The translations under genes and the position numbers were made by a program. Under the pieces are notes generated by a model. It had not been told where the DNA came from. It searched no databases and worked only from the letters and a program-made list of their open reading frames with translations. Positions 10,112 through 25,698 of a DNA stretch of 59,030 nt are shown in pieces (the first letter of the stretch is position 1; every line of letters starts with the position of its first letter). Source of the stretch: Escherichia coli (GTDB taxonomy: Bacteria > Pseudomonadota > Gammaproteobacteria > Enterobacterales > Enterobacteriaceae); the NCBI RefSeq assembly GCF_011881725.1, contig NZ_JAATUR010000032.1, positions 1-59,030 on the forward strand. Direction: 5' to 3'.

Positions 10112-10353
10112 TACTCATTGTCCGGTGTAAAAGGGGTTGGAGAGGCGTCTTCATTGTCAGACAGCAGAATTTGTACGCGCTGTTCGGCTTGTTGTAATTT
10201 GGCCTGCCCCTGACGTGCCAGCTGCACGCCGCGTTCGAACTCGTTCAGCGCCTCTTCCAGCGGCAGGTCGCCGCTTTCCAGACGGGTTACAATCTGTTCC
10301 AGCTCGCTTAGCGCCTTTTCAAAGCTGGCGGGCGCCTCATTTTTCTTCGGCAT
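10111..10353 (-). CDS. xseB: Exodeoxyribonuclease VII small subunit
   Basis: XseB is the 80-residue small subunit of exonuclease VII, a single-strand-specific nuclease whose large subunit XseA is encoded elsewhere. Several small subunits pack on one large subunit through helices. The sequence shows the family core [18 protein letters not shown], followed by [20 protein letters not shown], and a highly charged tail. It is the first gene of the xseB-ispA-dxs-yajO operon. The promoter should lie in the 205-bp divergent gap toward thiI; I did not assign a -10/-35 pair. Confidence 0.97.
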   Translation of the reverse strand: MPKKNEAPASFEKALSELEQIVTRLESGDLPLEEALNEFERGVQLARQGQAKLQQAEQRVQILLSDNEDASPTPFTPDNE

Positions 10354-10558
10354 AATGAATGTCTGACTCTCAATATTTTTCGCCCCGTCATGGTAACGGA
10401 CTCAGGGCAAATAGCAAATAACGCGCAATGGTAAGGTGATGTGCGCAGCAAAGCGATGTTAGTGGTATACTTCCGCGCCTGGATGCAGCCGCAGGTGTGG
10501 GCTGCTGTATTTTTCCCTATACAAGTCGCTTAAGACTTGCCAACGAACCATTGCCGCC

Positions 10559-12007
10559 ATGAAGTTTATCATTAAATTGTTCCCGGAAATCACCATCAAA
10601 AGCCAATCTGTGCGCTTGCGCTTTATAAAAATCCTTACCGGGAACATTCGTAACGTTTTAAAGCACTATGATGAGACGCTCGCTGTCGTCCGCCACTGGG
10701 ATAACATCGAAGTTCGCGCGAAAGATGAAGACCAGCGTCTGGCTATTCGCGATGCCCTGACCCGTATTCCTGGTATTCACCATATTCTCGAAGTCGAAGA
10801 CGTGCCGTTTACCGACATGCACGATATTTTCGAGAAAGCATTGGTTCAGTATCGCGATCAGCTGGAAGGTAAAACCTTCTGCGTACGCGTGAAGCGCCGT
10901 GGTAAACATGAGTTTAGCTCGATTGATGTGGAACGTTACGTCGGCGGCGGTTTAAATCAGCATATTGAATCCGCGCGCGTGAAGCTGACCAATCCGGATG
11001 TGACTGTCCATCTGGAAGTTGAAGACGATCGTCTCCTGCTGATCAAAGGCCGCTACGAAGGTATTGGCGGTTTCCCGATCGGCACCCAGGAAGATGTCCT
11101 GTCGCTCATTTCCGGTGGTTTCGACTCCGGGGTTTCCAGCTATATGTTGATGCGTCGCGGCTGCCGTGTGCATTACTGCTTCTTTAATCTCGGCGGCGCG
11201 GCGCACGAAATCGGTGTTCGCCAGGTGGCGCATTATCTGTGGAACCGCTTTGGCAGCTCCCACCGCGTGCGTTTTGTCGCCATTAACTTTGAGCCGGTAG
11301 TCGGTGAAATTCTTGAGAAAATCGACGACGGTCAGATGGGCGTTATCCTCAAACGTATGATGGTGCGTGCCGCGTCTAAAGTGGCTGAACGTTACGGCGT
11401 GCAGGCGCTGGTAACCGGCGAAGCTCTGGGTCAGGTGTCTAGCCAAACGCTGACCAACCTGCGCCTGATTGATAACGTCTCCGATACGTTGATCCTGCGT
11501 CCGCTGATCTCTTACGACAAAGAGCACATCATCAACCTGGCCCGCCAGATTGGCACCGAAGATTTTGCCCGTACTATGCCGGAATACTGCGGCGTGATCT
11601 CCAAAAGTCCGACGGTGAAAGCGGTTAAATCGAAGATTGAAGCGGAAGAGGAGAAGTTCGACTTCAGTATTCTCGATAAAGTGGTTGAGGAAGCGAATAA
11701 CGTTGATATCCGCGAAATCGCCCAGCAAACCGAGCAGGAAGTGGTGGAAGTGGAAACCGTCAATGGCTTCGGCCCGAACGACGTGATCCTCGATATCCGT
11801 TCTGTCGATGAACAGGAAGATAAGCCGCTAAAAGTCGAAGGTATCGACGTGGTTTCTCTGCCGTTCTATAAACTGAGCACCAAATTTGGCGATCTCGACC
11901 AGAACAAAACCTGGCTGTTGTGGTGTGAGCGCGGGGTGATGAGCCGCCTGCAGGCGCTCTATCTGCGCGAGCAGGGCTTTAAAAATGTGAAGGTATATCG
12001 CCCGTAA
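10559..12007 (+). CDS. thiI: tRNA 4-thiouridine synthase / thiamine thiazole sulfur donor ThiI
   Basis: ThiI adenylates U8 of tRNA and transfers sulfur to make 4-thiouridine; its rhodanese-like domain also passes sulfur to ThiS for the thiazole ring of thiamine. The 482-residue protein has a ferredoxin-like and THUMP N-terminus (about 1-165), a PP-loop SGGFDSG at about 184-190, and a C-terminal rhodanese domain (about 400-482). Cys456 (LWCERG) is the persulfide carrier, and Cys344 (PEYCGV) is the second conserved cysteine. The enterobacterial long form with rhodanese domain is intact. It is transcribed divergently from xseB and followed by a REP. Confidence 0.97.
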   Translation: MKFIIKLFPEITIKSQSVRLRFIKILTGNIRNVLKHYDETLAVVRHWDNIEVRAKDEDQRLAIRDALTRIPGIHHILEVEDVPFTDMHDIFEKALVQYRDQLEGKTFCVRVKRRGKHEFSSIDVERYVGGGLNQHIESARVKLTNPDVTVHLEVEDDRLLLIKGRYEGIGGFPIGTQEDVLSLISGGFDSGVSSYMLMRRGCRVHYCFFNLGGAAHEIGVRQVAHYLWNRFGSSHRVRFVAINFEPVVGEILEKIDDGQMGVILKRMMVRAASKVAERYGVQALVTGEALGQVSSQTLTNLRLIDNVSDTLILRPLISYDKEHIINLARQIGTEDFARTMPEYCGVISKSPTVKAVKSKIEAEEEKFDFSILDKVVEEANNVDIREIAQQTEQEVVEVETVNGFGPNDVILDIRSVDEQEDKPLKVEGIDVVSLPFYKLSTKFGDLDQNKTWLLWCERGVMSRLQALYLREQGFKNVKVYRP

Positions 12008-12029
12008 TTTGTTGTAGTGACGTCGCATC

Positions 12030-12061
12030 GTGCCGGATGCGACGTTTACCGCATCCGACAC
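12030..12061. repeat. REP element between thiI and yajL
   Basis: GTGCCGGATGCGACG and the facing CGCATCCGACAC form a REP-type hairpin in the gap between the convergent genes thiI and yajL. Confidence 0.8.
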
Positions 12062-12069
12062 GACTTACA

Positions 12070-13534
<1,465 letters not shown>

Positions 13535-13576
13535 TGTTCCTCCTCACCCGCAACCACTCCGGGTGTTCAATAAGGC

Positions 13577-13624
13577 TATCCCTTAATTGTGCATGCTGTT
13601 GCGACTATGCACAATTAAGGGATA
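13577..13624. repeat. Perfect 18-bp inverted repeat between panE and yajQ
   Basis: TATCCCTTAATTGTGCAT (13577-13594) and ATGCACAATTAAGGGATA (13607-13624) are exact reverse complements around a 12-nt spacer. No U-tract follows on either strand, so it does not look like an intrinsic terminator, and it has no REP or ERIC similarity. It may be a regulator operator, a cruciform or an RNA hairpin; I do not recognise the motif. Confidence 0.9.
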
Positions 13625-13663
13625 CGTCCTGGTGCAGGACTGTTGGTTAATTAACTTTGCAGG

Positions 13664-13669
13664 TATTAT
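13664..13669 (+). promoter_or_regulatory. Candidate yajQ -10 element
   Basis: TATTAT lies 33 bp before the yajQ start. The -35 is poor (TTGGTT at 13643-13648 with 15-bp spacing), so activation or an alternative start is possible. The palindrome at 13577-13624 would lie upstream of this promoter. Confidence 0.35.
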
Positions 13670-13701
13670 GCTTCGCATCAAAAATGAAGGGAGAGGAAAA
13701 G

Positions 13702-14193
13702 ATGCCATCTTTCGATATTGTTTCTGAAGTTGATCTTCAGGAAGCGCGTAACGCGGTAGATAACGCGAGCCGCGAAGTGGAGTCCCGTTTTGACTTCCGT
13801 AACGTTGAAGCCTCGTTTGAGCTGAACGACGCCAACAAAACCATCAAAGTGTTGAGCGAGTCCGATTTCCAGGTCAATCAGTTGCTGGATATTCTGCGTG
13901 CCAAGCTGCTGAAACGTGGCATTGAAGGCAGTTCGCTGGATGTGCCGGAAAATATCGTTCATAGCGGTAAAACCTGGTTTGTGGAAGCGAAGCTGAAGCA
14001 GGGCATTGAGAGCGCGACCCAGAAGAAAATCGTCAAGATGATCAAAGACAGCAAACTGAAAGTGCAGGCGCAAATTCAGGGCGATGAGATCCGCGTAACG
14101 GGCAAATCTCGTGATGATTTGCAGTCAGTGATGGCGATGGTGCGCGGTGGCGATCTCGGTCAGCCGTTCCAGTTCAAAAACTTCCGCGATTAA
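13702..14193 (+). CDS. yajQ: Nucleotide-binding protein YajQ (UPF0234)
   Basis: YajQ is a 163-residue protein of two similar ferredoxin-like halves. It binds nucleotides in vitro, and homologues in other gamma-proteobacteria are reported cyclic-di-GMP effectors; in E. coli its role is unsettled. The N-terminus [20 protein letters not shown] and the C-terminus ending FQFKNFRD are the family ends. The frame is open upstream to 13657, but the ATG at 13702 is preceded by GGGAGAGGAAAAG, a strong ribosome binding site. The gene is monocistronic, and a BIME follows. It is divergent from panE. Confidence 0.95.
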   Translation: MPSFDIVSEVDLQEARNAVDNASREVESRFDFRNVEASFELNDANKTIKVLSESDFQVNQLLDILRAKLLKRGIEGSSLDVPENIVHSGKTWFVEAKLKQGIESATQKKIVKMIKDSKLKVQAQIQGDEIRVTGKSRDDLQSVMAMVRGGDLGQPFQFKNFRD

Positions 14194-14216
14194 TCGCGAC
14201 TACGTGCGCTTTTTCA

Positions 14217-14310
14217 TGCCGGATGCGGCATGAATGCCTTATTCGGCCTACAAAGGTTTGTCACTCAGGAACTTTGTAGGCCTGATAAGCGTAGCGCAGC
14301 AGGCAATTTA
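14217..14310. repeat. BIME: two inverted REPs between yajQ and yajR
   Basis: A REP with ATGCCGGATGCGGCATG and CCTTATTCGGCCTAC (14217-14252) is followed, in the opposite orientation, by GTAGGCCTGATAAGCG and CGCAGCAGGCA (about 14276-14307). Two head-to-head palindromic units are typical of a bacterial interspersed mosaic element. It separates the convergent yajQ and yajR. Confidence 0.9.
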
Positions 14311-14320
14311 CCCTCGTTTT

Positions 14321-15685
14321 TTACGCCTGGCGAATTGCCTGTTCAACCTCAAAGCGATTTGTCACTTTGCTGTCGATTTTCACGTAAGCCGAATGTTCCT
14401 GTTCTGCAATCAACACTTCTTTGACGCCTGCGGTTTCCAGCAAACGCACTTTTAACGCATCGTTTGCGGCAATGTCCACCGGGATTTCAATGCGCAAGCT
14501 GCTGACATACGGCGGTTCTTTCATAGTACTGGCGACTGCCAGCCACACAGCTGCCAGCATTGCACCAGCGAGAAATACCCCCTGACCGTCAAACATGCCG
14601 TCAATCCAGCCGCCCAGCGAACCGCCAATCGCTACGCCCAGAAACTGGCTGGTGGAGTAAACGCCCATTGCCGTACCTTTATAACCGGCTGGCGACTCTT
14701 TACTGATAAGTGAGGGCAGGAGGGCTTCCATTAAATTAAACGCCACAAAGAAAAGTTGCACGCCGACCACCAGTTGCCAGAACTGCGTTTGTGCGTTCCA
14801 CAGCACGATTTCCGCAACCACGATCAGCCCGACGCAGAAGACAAAGACCTGCTTCATTTTGCGTTTAACTTCGGCGTAGATAATGAACGGCACGACCGAA
14901 CCAAAGGCGATTAGCATCGTCGCCAGATAGACCTTCCAGTGTTCAGCCACCGGAAAACCCGCGCCAGCAAGTTGCCCGGGAAGAGCGACAAAGGTCGACA
15001 TCAGCAAAATATGCAGGCACATAATGCCAAAATTGAGTTTCAGCAGTCGCGGTTCCGCCAGCACTTTACTGAAACTGCCTTTCACCATCCCGGACTCACG
15101 ATTGAGTACGTGCGTGCTGCTGTTGGGTACAACCCAAATGGTCAATGCAATGCCGGTCGTTGCCAGAATAGCAATCATCCAGAACAGCGCGTGCAGCCCA
15201 AGTTTATGGGTGATGATCGGGCCAAGCACCATCGCAATGGCGAAAGTAATACCAAAACTTACACCGATAAACGCCATCGCTTTGGTGCGATTTTGTTCGC
15301 GAGTGAGATCGGAAAGTAGCGCCATAACGGCGGCAGCAATCGCACCGGATCCTTGTAACGCGCGGCCCAGAATAATTCCCCAGATGGAGTCTGAAAGCGC
15401 AGCGATAACGCTACCGGCGACAAATACGGCTAACCCGCCAACAATTAATGGCTTGCGACCAATGCGGTCGGAAAGCAGGCCAAACGGAATCTGAAAAACG
15501 GCCTGAGTAAGACCATAAATGCCAATCGCAATGCCGATCAACGCTTCGCTGGCGCCTTGCAGAGCCATACCGTACGTGGTCAGAACCGGCAGAACCATAA
15601 ACATGCCCAGCATGCGCAATGAGAATACGGTCCCTAAACCCCAGGTCGCGCGCCGCTCACCTGGCGTCATTTTATAATCGTTCAT
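14321..15685 (-). CDS. yajR: MFS transporter YajR with C-terminal YAM domain
   Basis: YajR is a 454-residue major facilitator superfamily proton antiporter-type exporter whose substrate is unknown. Twelve hydrophobic helices fill about residues 15-390. The MFS motif A, GLLSDRIGRKP, lies between helices 2 and 3 (about 71-81). Unusually for the family, a soluble ferredoxin-like domain (about 390-454, the YAM domain known from its crystal structure) follows at the C-terminus. The frame is open 43 codons further upstream, but the ATG at 15685 follows GAGGTGGGA and gives the known N-terminus MNDYKMTPGE. It lies alone between yajQ and the cyo operon terminator. Confidence 0.95.
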   Translation of the reverse strand: MNDYKMTPGERRATWGLGTVFSLRMLGMFMVLPVLTTYGMALQGASEALIGIAIGIYGLTQAVFQIPFGLLSDRIGRKPLIVGGLAVFVAGSVIAALSDSIWGIILGRALQGSGAIAAAVMALLSDLTREQNRTKAMAFIGVSFGITFAIAMVLGPIITHKLGLHALFWMIAILATTGIALTIWVVPNSSTHVLNRESGMVKGSFSKVLAEPRLLKLNFGIMCLHILLMSTFVALPGQLAGAGFPVAEHWKVYLATMLIAFGSVVPFIIYAEVKRKMKQVFVFCVGLIVVAEIVLWNAQTQFWQLVVGVQLFFVAFNLMEALLPSLISKESPAGYKGTAMGVYSTSQFLGVAIGGSLGGWIDGMFDGQGVFLAGAMLAAVWLAVASTMKEPPYVSSLRIEIPVDIAANDALKVRLLETAGVKEVLIAEQEHSAYVKIDSKVTNRFEVEQAIRQA

Positions 15686-15794
15686 TCCCACCTCTATTTT
15701 AAATTCGCGACTAGTGTAAAGCGGTAAACGAATAGGGTAAACATGCGGATTTTTTAGTAAATATTTCGGGAGGAGACATGTCTGAAATGCCAAT

Positions 15795-15820
15795 AAAAAA
15801 AGGTGCCGTAGCACCTTTTT
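15795..15820 (-). terminator. Terminator of the cyo operon
   Basis: AAAAAGGTGC (15797-15806) and GCACCTTTTT (15811-15820) form a perfect stem with loop CGTA. On the minus strand the stem ends in a T run, so it ends transcription 16 bp after the cyoE stop; the A/T flanks make it potentially bidirectional. Confidence 0.85.
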
Positions 15821-15835
15821 AACAGATAGTTTGTG

Positions 15836-16726
15836 TTACCACACAGCAGCCATCAGCGTATGCGAGTCCGGCACCATAAAATCAACGGACATCATCACCG
15901 AGAGGGCAGTGATGGCGATGATAGAGAAACCGAACAGCTTACGCGCCCAGACTCTGTCATCAGCAACTTTATAACCGCGCAGGGCCATACCTAACCACCA
16001 GACGCTTACCGCTGCGGCGACCACCAGATATTTATATCCAGCGTAACCGCCGAGAGAGAGCATCAGCGTGGCAACGGCAAAGGCGATGATATACAGCGTG
16101 ATGTGATTCTTCGCCACCGAAATGCCTTTTACCACCGGCAATACCGGAATGTTCGCCGCCTGATAGTCCTTAAAGCGAAAAATGGCGATGGCATAAGAGT
16201 GAGGCATCTGCCACAGGCTGAAGATAGCCAGCAGGATTGCTGCGCCGCTATCGAAATCACCTGTCACTGCACAGTAGCCAATCACCGGCGGCGCTGCGCC
16301 GGAGAGAGAACCAATTAATGTGCCGTAGACCGAGTGGCGTTTCATGTACAGGCTATAAACGCCGACATACACCACAAAGCCCATCACCCCCAGCCAGCAG
16401 GCCAGCGGATTCGCGCCAAACCACAGCAGCATAAAGCCAGCAATACCCAGCAAGGTGGCGTACACCAGCGAGACAGCAGGAGAGATCAGGCCTTTAACCA
16501 GTACCCGATTCTTCGTCCTTTCCATCTTTCTGTCGATATCCCTGTCGATGTAGTTGTTAAACACACAACCCGACGCCACAACCAGTGACACCCCAACCAG
16601 CGTGTAGATAAACAGGGGATAATCAATGCTGCCTTTTGAGGCCAGCAGGAATCCCCCAATCACCGAGATCAGGTTGCCAAAGATGATGCCTGGTTTCGTT
16701 ACTTGCAGGTATTGCTTAAACATCAT
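15836..16726 (-). CDS. cyoE: Protoheme IX farnesyltransferase (heme O synthase)
   Basis: CyoE transfers a farnesyl group from farnesyl diphosphate to protoheme IX, giving the heme O used by cytochrome bo3. The 296-residue protein has about seven to nine transmembrane helices. The Asp-rich prenyl-diphosphate motif [18 protein letters not shown] lies at about 57-74, the hallmark of the UbiA superfamily. The ATG at 16726 ([14 protein letters not shown]) is preferred over a reading 15 codons upstream that runs into cyoD. It is the last gene of cyoABCDE, 11 bp after cyoD. Confidence 0.97.
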   Translation of the reverse strand: MMFKQYLQVTKPGIIFGNLISVIGGFLLASKGSIDYPLFIYTLVGVSLVVASGCVFNNYIDRDIDRKMERTKNRVLVKGLISPAVSLVYATLLGIAGFMLLWFGANPLACWLGVMGFVVYVGVYSLYMKRHSVYGTLIGSLSGAAPPVIGYCAVTGDFDSGAAILLAIFSLWQMPHSYAIAIFRFKDYQAANIPVLPVVKGISVAKNHITLYIIAFAVATLMLSLGGYAGYKYLVVAAAVSVWWLGMALRGYKVADDRVWARKLFGFSIIAITALSVMMSVDFMVPDSHTLMAAVW

Positions 16727-16737
16727 AACCGCCGCTC

Positions 16738-19674
<2,937 letters not shown>

Positions 19675-19683
19675 TCAACCCCT

Positions 19684-20631
<948 letters not shown>

Positions 20632-21091
20632 TTAACGACCTCAATTCCACGGGATCTGGTGGCGTTTAAAGTGTGTGGGCATTTTACGGGAAGGTTACAT
20701 TACTGTAAACATGATTAAATTCCTGTTACTTGGATTTGGCTGTCAGGTCACATATGTTGCAAAACATATCAAGTTGATTTTAAGAAGCTGTTGCAAAAGG
20801 GCGTTATAACGAAAGGGGAGTACAGAAGGAGCCCGGGCGGGCAATTGGTATAACCAATGAAAAAATAAAACAATTATTTAACAAGTAATTATCATTAAAA
20901 TGACAATCGAGAGGTGAGAAAATAAAGAGCCATTAGCTGAATCGTGTAAGAAAAATAGAATTCATAAATGGCGTCAATAATTTCCAAAAGCTAAGTCGCA
21001 CAAAAGAACAAATATTAATAAGCGATGCTGATGTTTATTTAGCCGTAATAATTACGTCGAGTGATTACTACAGCTAAATAATATTTTCAGA
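20632..21091. other. 460-bp gap: cyo control region and ampG 3' flank
   Basis: I find no gene here. The half next to cyoA (20632-20790) must carry the cyo promoter and its ArcA, Fnr and Fur sites, but I cannot place them reliably by eye. The half next to ampG (about 20850-21091) is AT-rich. It contains an imperfect hairpin, TTTAGC (21038-21043) with GCTAAA (21073-21078) and a nested GTAAT/ATTAC pair, which could form at the end of the ampG transcript. No clear U tract follows, so a terminator call would be weak. Confidence 0.5.
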
Positions 21092-22567
21092 TTACGTCAG
21101 ATGCGTTTTTCGTAGCGCCAGGTAATCCAGAAAACCACCAAGCAGCACACCGCACAGGGCGACTAAAACGCCGATTTCCAGCAGAGCAGGCAGGAAAGAG
21201 AAGTGGGTCAAATCCAGCGCGTCCATCGTTAAAAGCAATAGCCAAACGGCCAACAGACTGAAGCCTGCCGCAAGGATCCACATGGCGAAGGCATAACCTG
21301 ACGGATACTCGGTACGTGGGATAAAGTTGTCGTTGACCCGCGTGTACTCCAGCGTCTGTCGGCAAACCAACAGCAAAATAAGTCCAGGTACGGCAGCGGC
21401 AACAGAGAATAGATAGAACGTTGGCCAGCCGTGAGCTTCAACAAACCAACCGGCTACTGGTCCTACATAAACCCGTCCTACAGCAGAAAGCGCTGAGAGC
21501 AGGGCAAACTGGGTGGCGGAAAATGACTTATTACACAGGGTCATTAACAGTGCTACAAACGCTGATGTCCCCATTCCACCACACAGGTTTTCGAAAAAGA
21601 CGGCCGCCCCCATGCTGTAGAGATGCTTATCAGTTACGGAAAGCAGCCAGTAACCTGCATTGGACGCGCCTTGTAAAATGCCGAAAATCATTAGCGCACG
21701 GAACAATGACAGGCGCTGCATCAAAATTCCGCCGAACAATGCGCCGACGATGGTTGCCAGTAGACCGAGCGTTTTATTAACCACGCCCACTTCACCCGCA
21801 TCAAATCCGACGCCGCGAATCAAAAAGGTGGTTGTCAGGCTCATGGCGAAAGCATCGCCCAGTTTATACAGAACAATTAACAGCAGAATCAGCCATGCAT
21901 TATTGCGACCAAAGAAATCTCGCAAAGGTGCAACAACCGCTTGTTCCAGCGTTTTTGGCACAGGAATGGTATCAGTGGGTTCTGGTGCAAGTAGCGTTGC
22001 GATAATACAGGGGATCAACAGTGCGGCCATCAACCAGTACATACCCTGCCAGCCCAGCCATTTATCCGCCAGCCATAAAGCCAGACCGCCGGAAACCAGC
22101 ATCCCCAGACGATACCCCAGCACGCTGATTGCCGCGCCTGCGCCACGTTCTTCAGCCGGGAGCACATCAGTTTTCCATGCATCAAAAACGATATCCTGGG
22201 AGGCGGAGCAAAAAGCGATAACCACTGCCAGTGCCGCCATCCAGCGTAAATGGGTGCCAGGTTCGAGAAAACCCATCGCCGCAATGGCCAGTAACAATAG
22301 AGTTTGTGTAGCGAGCAGCCAACCGCGCCGACGTCCGAGGAACGGTGGGGTATAGCGGTCCATCAGTGGGGACCAGAGAAATTTAAAGACGTAAGCCTGG
22401 CCCACCAGCGAGAAGAAACCGATGGTTTTAAGATCGATATTCTCAACGGTCATCCACGCTTGTAACGTGCCGGATGTCAGGGCGAGTGGTAGCCCGGAAG
22501 CAAAACCCAGGATCAGCAAAATGGCTGAACGAGGCTGTTGGAAAATACGTAAATATTGACTGGACAT
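21092..22567 (-). CDS. ampG: Muropeptide permease AmpG
   Basis: AmpG imports GlcNAc-1,6-anhydro-MurNAc peptides from the periplasm for cell-wall recycling; in species with inducible AmpC the same uptake feeds beta-lactamase induction. The 491-residue protein is a major facilitator superfamily member with the larger helix count of this family (about 14 hydrophobic segments) and the early conserved region FASGLPLALTSGTLQAW (about 22-38). It is the second gene of yajG-ampG, 43 bp after yajG. Lipoprotein partner YajG has no known part in recycling. Confidence 0.96.
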   Translation of the reverse strand: MSSQYLRIFQQPRSAILLILGFASGLPLALTSGTLQAWMTVENIDLKTIGFFSLVGQAYVFKFLWSPLMDRYTPPFLGRRRGWLLATQTLLLLAIAAMGFLEPGTHLRWMAALAVVIAFCSASQDIVFDAWKTDVLPAEERGAGAAISVLGYRLGMLVSGGLALWLADKWLGWQGMYWLMAALLIPCIIATLLAPEPTDTIPVPKTLEQAVVAPLRDFFGRNNAWLILLLIVLYKLGDAFAMSLTTTFLIRGVGFDAGEVGVVNKTLGLLATIVGALFGGILMQRLSLFRALMIFGILQGASNAGYWLLSVTDKHLYSMGAAVFFENLCGGMGTSAFVALLMTLCNKSFSATQFALLSALSAVGRVYVGPVAGWFVEAHGWPTFYLFSVAAAVPGLILLLVCRQTLEYTRVNDNFIPRTEYPSGYAFAMWILAAGFSLLAVWLLLLTMDALDLTHFSFLPALLEIGVLVALCGVLLGGFLDYLALRKTHLT

Positions 22568-22610
22568 GGGCGTCTACAGGCCCGGCTTGCACCGGGCCAG
22601 AGGGCAGAAA

Positions 22611-23189
22611 TTAACGCGCATTCTGCTTGATGAATTCGTGAATGCTGGTGTCCTGAGACATGTCAGCAATAGTGTCGGTCAGCACACTGTTAACCGCATC
22701 AGCGATATTTTTGTTAGAGGCCTGGAACGCACCTTCAACGTTGTAGCTGGCACGATAGTTTTTCGTCATTTTGTTGCCATTCTGCGCGGTGGCGATGATG
22801 GCAATATCTGCTTTAGTAGCAATGTTGTAGCGCACATTGCCCTGGGACACGTCGGCATACAGTTGGCTAACAATGATTTGCAGATTAACCGGGCCATTCG
22901 GGCCAACCATGTAACCGCGCGCAGTCATCTGTTTTTCCAACACTTCTTGCAGCAGGAAGCGCAGATCGCGGGAAGCGGTCAAGGTAACGATTTGATTATC
23001 GCGGGTAACTTTTGCCAGAGCCTGATCGGTACGCTGATCGGCACCATTAATGCTTACGGTAACGCCCATCAGGCTTGGATCCTGCTGTGGCAGCGTTATC
23101 GTCGGGGAAACTTCAATAGTTGTTGGTGGTTTTGCGCATCCTGCAAGCATAAACAGAGCAACTAACGGGAAGAGGATTTTTTTGAACAT
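22611..23189 (-). CDS. yajG: Lipoprotein YajG
   Basis: YajG is a 192-residue lipoprotein of the YajG family of unknown function. The signal peptide MFKKILFPLVALFMLAGC ends in the lipobox LAGC with Cys18 lipidated; the following Ala-Lys suggests outer-membrane sorting. The remainder is a soluble alpha/beta domain without catalytic motifs I recognise. It is transcribed divergently from bolA and is the first gene of the yajG-ampG unit, so its promoter lies in the 23190-23493 gap. Confidence 0.93.
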   Translation of the reverse strand: MFKKILFPLVALFMLAGCAKPPTTIEVSPTITLPQQDPSLMGVTVSINGADQRTDQALAKVTRDNQIVTLTASRDLRFLLQEVLEKQMTARGYMVGPNGPVNLQIIVSQLYADVSQGNVRYNIATKADIAIIATAQNGNKMTKNYRASYNVEGAFQASNKNIADAVNSVLTDTIADMSQDTSIHEFIKQNAR

Positions 23190-23417
23190 GTTCGGGCTCT
23201 CAGAGACTCTTAAGCGTGTTTAGTAAAAATTTCCGCCATCATAACATTGCCAACGACGAGGGGAAGTGGGTAAGGCATGTAAATTCATCATGTTGACGAA
23301 ATAATCACCTTGAGTAAAAGAATCACTCGTGCGTAGCCAAATAATTAATCTTTAAATCAGTAAACTTCATACGTTTGACTGAAAAATTGGGATGGAAGCT
23401 AAATATTTGTTGCTAAG

Positions 23418-23454
23418 CTGTAATGGAAACGGTAAAAGCGGCTAGTATTTAAAG
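23418..23454 (+). promoter_or_regulatory. bolA gearbox (stationary-phase) promoter
   Basis: CTGTAATGG (from 23418) and CGGCTAGTA (23439-23447) match the known gearbox-type, sigma-S-dependent bolA P1 promoter, with a start near 23454, about 40 bp before the ATG. The rest of the 304-bp yajG-bolA gap (23190-23493) is AT-rich, holds no gene and should also contain the yajG promoter. Confidence 0.65.
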
Positions 23455-23493
23455 GGATGGGTGACATCTCAGCGTTGTCGGAGGAGATATTTC

Positions 23494-23811
23494 ATGATGA
23501 TACGTGAGCGGATAGAAGAAAAATTAAGGGCGTCGTTCCAACCCGTATTCCTCGAAGTTGTGGATGAAAGCTATCGTCACAATGTCCCAGCCGGCTCTGA
23601 AAGCCATTTTAAAGTTGTGCTGGTCAGCGATCGTTTTACGGGTGAACGTTTTCTGAATCGTCATCGAATGATTTACAGTACTTTAGCGGAGGAACTCTCT
23701 ACTACCGTTCATGCGCTGGCTCTGCATACTTACACTATTAAGGAATGGGAAGGGTTGCAGGATACCATTTTTGCCTCTCCTCCTTGTCGTGGAGCAGGAA
23801 GCATCGCGTAA
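23494..23811 (+). CDS. bolA: Stress-response morphogene regulator BolA
   Basis: BolA is a 105-residue protein that rounds cells in stationary phase and under stress, binds DNA at cell-wall and flagellar gene promoters, and forms [2Fe-2S]-bridged complexes with monothiol glutaredoxin. The class II KH-like fold is suggested by the conserved core [13 protein letters not shown] (about 42-54) and by [11 protein letters not shown] (about 79-89), which has the conserved His. The frame is open 11 codons further up, but the ATG at 23494 is preceded by CGGAGGAGATATTTC and gives [12 protein letters not shown] terminator follows at 23866-23890. Confidence 0.96.
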   Translation: MMIRERIEEKLRASFQPVFLEVVDESYRHNVPAGSESHFKVVLVSDRFTGERFLNRHRMIYSTLAEELSTTVHALALHTYTIKEWEGLQDTIFASPPCRGAGSIA

Positions 23812-23865
23812 AAACGCATTTGCAACCGTCAGCGCTTTTCCAGTATGTTGCTAAAGATTTTATGA

Positions 23866-23892
23866 AAAACGGCCTGCGGGCCGTTTTGTTTT
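23866..23892 (+). terminator. Terminator after bolA
   Basis: AAAACGGCC (23866-23874) pairs with GGCCGTTTT (23879-23887) around TGCG and is followed by GTTTTG. It is a compact intrinsic terminator about 55 bp after the bolA stop. Confidence 0.85.
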
Positions 23893-23980
23893 GTCTGGAT
23901 TTTGCGCTTATTGCCCAGCATTCAGACGAAAATTGCCCGGGAATTGTGAAAAAATACGCGACAGCGCGCAATAACCGTTC

Positions 23981-24009
23981 TCGACTCATAAAAGTGATGC
24001 CGCTATAAT
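23981..24009 (+). promoter_or_regulatory. tig promoter
   Basis: TCGACT (23981-23986) and TATAAT (24004-24009) with 17-bp spacing predict a start near 24016, leaving a 5' UTR of about 140 nt before tig. The 343-bp bolA-tig gap otherwise contains only the bolA terminator. Confidence 0.7.
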
Positions 24010-24145
24010 GCCGCGTCCTATTTGAATGCTTTCGGGATGATTCTGGTAACAGGGAATGTGATTGATTATAAGAACATCCCGGTTCCGCGAAGCCAACAAC
24101 CTGTGCTTGCGGGGTAAGAGTTGACCGAGCACTGTGATTTTTTGA

Positions 24146-25453
<1,308 letters not shown>

Positions 25454-25483
25454 TTTACGCAGCATAACGCGCTAAATTCGTTC

Positions 25484-25519
25484 AAAAGCCCGTCACCGCC
25501 AGGTGGTGGGCTTTTTTTT
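25484..25519 (+). terminator. Terminator after tig
   Basis: A stem of AAGCCCGTCACC and GGTGGTGGGCTT (imperfect at one position) with a short loop ends in a run of eight T residues, about 30 bp after the tig stop. Confidence 0.88.
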
Positions 25520-25590
25520 GTCATGAATTTTGCATGCAACCGTGCGAAAACGCTCTTTCGGTGTTAGCGTAACAACAAAAGATTGTTATG

Positions 25591-25620
25591 CTTGAAATAG
25601 GATGATGCCGTACCCATAAC
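25591..25620 (+). promoter_or_regulatory. clpP heat-shock (sigma-32) promoter
   Basis: CTTGAAATA (from 25591) and CCCATAAC (25613-25620) fit the sigma-32 consensus CTTGAAA / CCCCATNT with suitable spacing, about 80 bp before clpP. Heat induction of clpPX by sigma-32 is established. Confidence 0.75.
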
Positions 25621-25698
25621 ACAGGGACTAGCTGATAATCCGTCCATAAGGTTACAATCGGTACAGCAGGTTTTTTCAATTTTATCCAGGAGACGGAA

